Positions 59,201 through 64,000 of a DNA stretch of 64,000 bases are shown piece by piece (position 1 is the first letter of the stretch; each line of letters begins with the position of its first letter). The notes beneath the pieces were generated by a model, which was given only the letters and a program-made list of their open reading frames with translations, was not told the DNA's origin and ran no database searches. The translations under genes and the position numbers were made by a program. Where the stretch lies: the NCBI GenBank assembly GCA_014871385.1, contig CM026428.1, positions 11,236,815-11,300,814 on the forward strand, read 5' to 3'. This stretch comes from Ceratodon purpureus (taxonomy: Eukaryota; Streptophyta; Bryopsida; Pseudoditrichales; Ditrichaceae).

Positions 59201-60535
59201 TGATCTTTCCAGTAAACTGTTACTTGTCCAGCACTTTTACGTAGTAATCGCTTCCGGGGTACCGCTCCAACTTCACTGTCTACCACGACGCACTTGCTCT
59301 TCACGGTGACTTCTAATGAATTAGAGTAGCGAAACTGTACATGTACTTCGACTAACTTTGGGAACTGCCCGATTACTGTACGTGATTGCTGAAGCACTTT
59401 CAACGTGCTGTCACTGCGGAAGCACTGGGGATGAACTTGAAGGTGGACCTTTCGGTGGTCCACTTTAATAACCGTTTTTTCTCACTAATTCACTTTCACA
59501 TACCCGAGAGAATGTGAATTGCCCTTTTCCTTGAGTAGATCTAGGTTGTATCATTTGTAATTGTGATAAGGACAGCGAACTGAACATGTATAAACATTTT
59601 GTGTGATTGCGTGTGTAGTTAATGTGGAGTCCGCTTCTGGGACTCCAACTTCGATGAAACAGAAGAGTGTATTGACGCCGTCTTCAGGGCATGTGAAAGC
59701 ACGTGTTTTGGGAAGTTGGAAGACGCCTTCGTCAAGTGCTGGAAGGGTACCCATTGAAGGCCCAGGAGTACGTTCGGGTGGTGTGGCGTACAGAACCCCA
59801 GCGGCGGTAAGTAAGTCTGGGAGTCCCCCGAGGGCAGTGGTTGGGGGGGCAAACACATTTGATGAGAGCCTACTCTTCGCGGAGACTGAGGAGGTGTGCT
59901 TCACCCAGGCGCAGAAGGCTTCCCATGCAACACCTGAAGGTGGAGCTGATAAGGCTGTGACCACTTCACTTCCCGAGACGGTATTCCTTGACAGCTCGGA
60001 GGGGGTTCCTGAGGTGCAGGAGATTCAACCACCGTGGACTGGGAAAATGCCTGTGGACACTACTATAAGTCAGGAAATTCAACGGGCCACGTCGTCTTCT
60101 ACCGACGGAGGTCCAGAGCACGAAATTGCGATTACAACGGATTCCCTTGGACTTGACAAGGACATGGTGCAGTCAGAAAGTCAGGCTGTGCCTCCAGAAC
60201 CTCCAGCTACTAAGAAGTCCTCAACTCAAGATGTGATCTCTCTGAGAACGTCCAGGAAAGCGGCCCTGCGGAATACAATGTGTCCAGCGCCGGCTTCTCA
60301 AGCGGGGACTCGAAGTGAAGATGTGGGTGTGGCAGGAGCGAAGAAGGTAGTTTCAGGGCGTGGGCGAGCCACGCAGGGCGTGGCAAGGGTCGACAAGGTA
60401 AGCAACATGAAGCCGTTGGCATTAATTGGCGTGCAGGAGAAATTCCGGGCACCAGCTGCGGTCGCAGATGCAGGGAAGGGGAGAGGTCGCGGAGGCAAGC
60501 ATGCCAAGCGCAAGCGCGATGGGAGTACATCGTAA
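50279..60535 (+). CDS. Transposon-associated coiled-coil/RING-like protein with a very long first intron
   Basis: Exons 50279-50952, 57650-58449 and 59619-60535 join with matching phases and total 796 codons before the stop. Exon 1 encodes ~225 residues with conserved-looking Trp/Cys positions (R-C-R-W-T-V, W-L-A-E-R-D, R-K-Q-Y-I-S-W). Exon 2 is a long coiled-coil (57,650-58,060) followed by a RING-like Cys/His cluster (C-P-V-C ... C-G-C-C-Y-H-H-F-C ... C-A-S-Y-A-C, about 58,174-58,310), perhaps an E3 or chromatin-binding module. Exon 3 is disordered and ends in a basic [13 protein letters not shown] tail. The direct splice from 50952 to 57650 is inferred from phase only; a coding-like stretch at 56.75-57.09 kb could be an extra exon. 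Intron 1 holds captured gene fragments. Confidence 0.5.
51860..53766 (+). pseudogene. Decayed GH9 endoglucanase (cellulase) fragment with introns
   Basis: Six exon-like blocks (51860-52052, 52295-52496, 52684-52776, 52936-53099, 53257-53359, 53602-53766) match plant glycosyl hydrolase family 9. They show [38 protein letters not shown], the W-G-A-A-W-L-Y block and S-A-A-F-L-L-T. The catalytic Asp pair of D-A-G-D is retained. Frameshifts occur near 52,010 and 52,346, and a stop lies in the A-K-P block near 53,023. The N-terminus and the C-terminal catalytic part are missing. Introns are kept, so the piece was copied from genomic DNA. It is not functional. Confidence 0.8.
54060..56576 (+). pseudogene. 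NRPA1: Decayed internal fragment of RNA polymerase I largest subunit
   Basis: Exon blocks 54060-54198, 54409-54629, 54837-55039, 55355-55560, ~55822-56167 and 56455-56576 match the Pol I largest subunit. They show [12 protein letters not shown]-x-N-C-L-S-L-M-T, [38 protein letters not shown] and [17 protein letters not shown]. Lesions: an insertion breaking the frame near 55,395, a stop near 55,857, and an absent exon between the S-T-Q-M-T and G-R-G-E blocks. Only the central part (pore to bridge-helix/trigger-loop neighbourhood) is present. It follows the GH9 fragment in the same orientation. Confidence 0.85.
56715..57140 (+). other. Coding-like stretch of uncertain status
   Basis: One frame stays open from ~56,727 to 57,143, with charged, helix-rich sequence (for example [13 protein letters not shown]). 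It follows the Pol I fragment and precedes the coiled-coil exon. It may be an extra exon of the 50,279-60,535 gene, but I found no in-phase donor. Confidence 0.3.
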
Positions 60536-62863
60536 AGCACATTGGAGGTGGCTAGGGCCGTGAGATCAGTGGCAGATTTTGATATCAAATTTTGAGCGCA
60601 TTCGTGCGTGTCCAACGATGCGGGTGATATTTAGACTGTTCACTTTGCGTGGCGAATTTTGGACCTAGGATATTCTGAGGGGTGTTTGTCCCCTTCAATG
60701 GTAACAGTACATATCTGTGTGGGTTATGGCCACACGGCTGACTGCTATTGTGTATGTACGGAACTATGCTTAATTTTGAGATGTGTAAATATGATCATTG
60801 GGAAGTTTTTACGATATGAGTAATGAGTGTGCTGTGTACGACGTGCCACCCGCGTGGTTATGTCTGATTGTAACCCTTTCTATCGCGCTGGATGTCCGCA
60901 GAAACATCGGTAGTTCCTGCATCACTTCAATGTCTGGGCACCTGACATAGGTGTGTCCTGTAGACGGACTTGGAAATTGAAATGAAGAGTATGAAGAAGC
61001 CCCGAGTTCAATAGGGATGCTCACTGATGCTCTCCATGTGCCACAACATGGAGCATGGTACATCCCTTAGGTGTGTCAATTTGCAATGAATGAGACCATC
61101 TATTAGTTTTGGCTGCCAGGTGCGGGTTGGCTAACGAGGAAGTGAGTTCCTGTATGCCCCATCGACTGGGCTGTAGCCTGTGGAGCCTGCTCACGACGGC
61201 AAGTTCACTACGTATGTTTCTGTTTTCAGTGGGTTATTTTTTCGGATATAGAAAGACGGATTTGTTTTTATTTCTGTGCAAACCAGGCATTCATCAGTTT
61301 GTGAAGGATCCTTCGACTACTGACAATTGTCTTCTAGTCGTCCTCTGCTAGGCCTACAGAAATCGCAGGTAGGTCTTGCGAGTAGTGTTCAACTGGATTC
61401 GGAGGAGCGTCCTTTAGGAAGTCCGTCGCCGTCGAGAGTGACACAGCCAGACTTTCTTCACGTCATTCTATGGAGGACTCAGAGGCTGGGAATTTGATGT
61501 TCGGAAATGACTTACAGGCTTGGTTTTCATTGTTGATTCGAGGCGAATTCACAGCTTTCTGGTATATCATTTGACTGCAGAAACTCCTCTGTTCATGCTT
61601 ATTCAGAAATCTGTGCAATGGAAGTGAGCGAACAATGAATTGCCATAGAACGCCACCCTAATGTGAGGGAGGGAGTTAGAGCAGACGTCCCGTCGGAATA
61701 TCTCAAGGAAGAGCCTGGCATCGAGCTCCGTGTAGAGGTGATTCCCTGGCCATTTCTGTTGGAAGTCTGATCCGCATCTTCGAATGCTTTTTCATTGAAT
61801 ATGATAGTGCAGGTCGGGTTGAACTCATTCTCTGAACGAAGCCCTGTGATTGTATTCAGTCATGCTTTACATTTGTGCAGGAGTTTGTTCAATTCAATAT
61901 AAGAGAGTCGTGTTGGGTGCGTAATCTGTGAGTTCATGTGGACGCCATTTGTTCTGGATGAGTACATTACATGACCCTCAACGTTTCTGGTTTGCAGACA
62001 GAGGCTTCAGCCCTTCATGTGGCAGATAAAGACGCATTCACGAGGGGCATCCAGCCATCTCCCACTGTCATTGCTAGATTCTCTTAGGTACAGAATGCTT
62101 AGGGTATTTGCTGCATGTTCAGGAAGCCACGGAAGATACTTGAATTTCCATGAGTTGGGTTATCAATTCATGACGTCCACGTTCGGACAGCCAGAATGCG
62201 GTCGCATTCGTGGAGGAGTTTTCACAGAAGGACAAGATCTGACGTGGCGTCAAGTTAAAGAAGTAAGTATGGATCTTCAGTGTTTTCTGCAACACTGTTA
62301 TTGCAGCATTGACAATATTGTCGAACGGATTTAATGTGGTCGTCTGTACTATAATAAGAACTTCTCACTTTTCGCTATTCCCTTCTCGGAAACAGATGAA
62401 AGAAGGAAAAACTCAGTTACTCTGCATTGGGGGGTAATTAGGAATGTGACCGTTTGATAAGATTTGCAACCTCTATGAATTGCAGACAGTACCAAGACTG
62501 CTGAAGTCAGCGGAATCGGTGTGGTCCAGGAAGTGCTTGTGACCGCGTACAGTGAACGCCATATCTACACATTGGGAAATGTGTACGGGGTATCTAGCCT
62601 GAAGAGGGCCCTCACGAGAATGGATGTACGCTTCCCACGCGCGATTAGTACTTACCTGCATGATAGATCTTTTGCACTTGCCAGTGTTTTTCTTGAGATA
62701 CGGAGCAAGTGAGGACGCTTATTCAAGGTTGTCCCTTTTTCTCTGCGGTGAGGTGCTACGACGGACACGCCCAGTGAACGCAACGCTTGGGTTTCGTGGG
62801 CGCAGTAGTAGTCATATCAGACGAGCTTCAGTTGGGGTGTGGGATCAGGAATCCTCAGTCCGG
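60536..62863. other. Gene-poor interval in the right arm
   Basis: Short ORFs (for example 61109-61351, 62017-62334 on +) have no recognisable domain. Introns or leader exons of the following 123-aa gene could lie here. No repeat structure was noted. Confidence 0.35.
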
Positions 62864-63235
62864 ATGGGTAGGTTGCGTCAGGCGCGATCCAAGAGGACCA
62901 CGGCGGTTGTGTGCTTAGTCTCCGTCGCACCACAGAGCCCGGAGGAGCTGCGGCCATGGCTTCTAGAAGTTGAGCGTGCTAGGCGCCGCGGCTTCTACAT
63001 TCGGAAGAGTACACATATAACAGGTCTGACGAAGCCCGGTGCGGCCTGGCGGTGGACCGTGGCATGTAGCGTGGAGCTCATGAACCTCATGGCGGATTCC
63101 CGCGTGCCTTATCCCCTGATATACACGCCCGTGACGACCTCGGGTCCGCAATCAAATTCTGCTGCCCTTCCTAATGCATCGAGCCAGGGTACATGGCACA
63201 AGAGTTGGATTGGTGGGGCTGCAGAACAGGGATAG
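62864..63235 (+). CDS. 123-aa transposon protein, R-P-W-L-L-E-V-E-R-A-R family (outer copy)
   Basis: From the ATG at 62864 this ORF encodes exactly 123 residues, the same length as the MULE copy at 46639-47010. It is homologous over the centre: E-E-L-R-P-W-L-L-E-V-E-R-A-R, H-I-x-G/S-L, W-R-W-T-V, E-L-M-N-L-M, Y-P-L. It starts with a basic segment (R-L-R-Q-A-R-S-K-R). The C-terminal 35 residues are unrelated to the MULE copy except for a Trp-Lys-Ser-Trp-like end. The frame is open upstream, so earlier exons are possible. Function is unknown. Confidence 0.6.
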   Translation: MGRLRQARSKRTTAVVCLVSVAPQSPEELRPWLLEVERARRRGFYIRKSTHITGLTKPGAAWRWTVACSVELMNLMADSRVPYPLIYTPVTTSGPQSNSAALPNASSQGTWHKSWIGGAAEQG

Positions 63236-63486
63236 GAAGGACACGGCTTCGGTGCCAGAACTATGGAGCTTCTAGACGCGCTTCTGAATGCTAGAACGTG
63301 GTGGTGACCCTAACACTCTTCTTCAGATATGGTGTTCATTTCTGTAAATTATATGGCTTTTAAAAATGTTTCCTCTGATAGGAACTCTTACGTGGGCATC
63401 CTGTTGGTGATGAATGGGTGCGTGAGTGGTTTGTAACTTACAGTGTTTCATTCCTGAAAGCGTGTTCACTGTCTGATTAGTTTAAT

Positions 63487-63597
63487 GGTTATTTGTGCTT
63501 GCTAGGAATTTGTAGAGGGCTCTTCGAGTTGAATCCTGAAGTCACGAATAGAAATAGTTCATCTTTGATGCCCCCATGTCTGTGAGCACACTATGAT
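63487..63597 (+). repeat. Direct repeat, copy A
   Basis: A block starting GGTTATTTGTGCTTGCTAGG and including GAGCACACTATGATTC is repeated at 63,862-63,968 with small indels. It may be part of a subterminal or 3'UTR repeat of the element. Confidence 0.75.
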
Positions 63598-63861
63598 TCT
63601 GTTACTCTGCCTTGTACTGTCTGCTGAGGTGGAGATGTAGTTGACACCGTCTTGATTTGAACATGGGTTTCACTTCATCACAATTCTGTAACTGCGTTAT
63701 TGCAAAAACGAGAAGATGACTATTTGTGCATACTTGTTCTGTTTTGAATATTCTTGGCCTCCGTGTGTATGTTTGTTTGCTCACTCGTATAAGCAAGCTC
63801 AATACTGTCCTAGGTCTGAAGCTTTGTCTGTTCTGGGATTCGCCGTGATGCATTCGCGGGC

Positions 63862-63968
63862 TATTTGTGCTTGCTAGGAATTTGTAGAGGGCTCTTCAAG
63901 TTGAATCCTCAAAGTCAGGTTAATCTAATGTTGCTGCCCCCATGTTCGTGAGCACACTATGATTCGGT
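63862..63968 (+). repeat. Direct repeat, copy B
   Basis: This is the second copy of the block at 63,487-63,597, with the same order of motifs (TTTGTGCTTGCTAGGAATTT, GAGGGCTCTTC, CCCCCATGT, GAGCACACTATGATTC). The repeat may continue beyond the window. Confidence 0.75.
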
Positions 63969-64000
63969 TTATTGCCTTTTGTGTGTGCTGATGGTGTAGT

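Larger units (their letters stand above)
13853..63235 (-). mobile_element. Putative giant CACTA-like element (right end not seen), split by a nested MULE
   Basis: The left arm holds minus-strand accessory ORFs and the CACTA transposase. The right arm starts with a divergent gene about 700 bases from the transposase start and continues with further transposon-type genes. Excluding the 18.3-kb MULE, at least 31 kb could belong to one element. That both arms form one element is an inference from the shared divergent promoter region and from continuity. The right terminus was not found, and the end coordinate given is only that of the last supported gene. Confidence 0.35.

Overview
This window is plant nuclear DNA. 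A HAK/KUP potassium transporter end, a plastid CPP1-type protein and a copper-radical glyoxal/galactose oxidase lie in the first 7 kb, all with ordinary GT-AG introns. Almost everything after that is decayed or intact transposon. The gene set and compact introns fit a land plant. A bryophyte such as a moss is my best guess, but the sequence alone does not prove it.

Layout. 1-6.7 kb: three ordinary genes (KUP 3' end on +; CPP1 and the oxidase on -). 6.7-13.8 kb: no recognisable genes. It holds a degenerate ~45-50 bp repeat (8.66-9.44 kb), AT-rich DNA, and five different imperfect foldbacks in 1 kb (10.87-11.85 kb) that look like MIRNA-type hairpins. 13.85-29.5 kb: left arm of a CACTA (En/Spm)-like element. 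It has a candidate CACTA terminus at 13,853, four minus-strand accessory ORFs and a multi-exon TNP2-type transposase (24,730-28,770). 29,478 onward: a divergently transcribed arm of what appears to be the same element, continuing to at least 63.2 kb.

The outer element is split by a second transposon at 29,502-47,778. This is an 18.3-kb Mutator-like element (MULE) with a perfect 9-bp target-site duplication and recognisable terminal inverted repeats. Removing the MULE and one TSD copy restores an uninterrupted reading frame across the junction and a consistent three-exon gene.

The MULE carries: an intact two-exon transposase with a SWIM zinc finger; an acidic protein ending in five heptads that resemble the RNA polymerase II CTD; a large multi-exon protein with a ParB/Srx-like G-N-H-R motif followed by a permuted (motif IV before motif I) amino-methyltransferase-like domain; a small 123-aa protein; and a ~4-kb array of 209-210 bp repeats. 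Every repeat contains an invariant 11+2+11 bp palindrome, 19 copies in all. A ParB-like protein beside many copies of one palindrome recalls bacterial ParB-parS. I offer that as a hypothesis, not a conclusion.

In the right arm of the outer element, a coiled-coil plus RING-like protein gene (50,279-60,535) has an intron of about 6.7 kb. That intron holds sense-oriented, decayed, intron-containing pieces of a GH9 endoglucanase and of the RNA polymerase I largest subunit. A second copy of the 123-aa MULE protein family lies at 62,864-63,235, so two nested elements share this gene.
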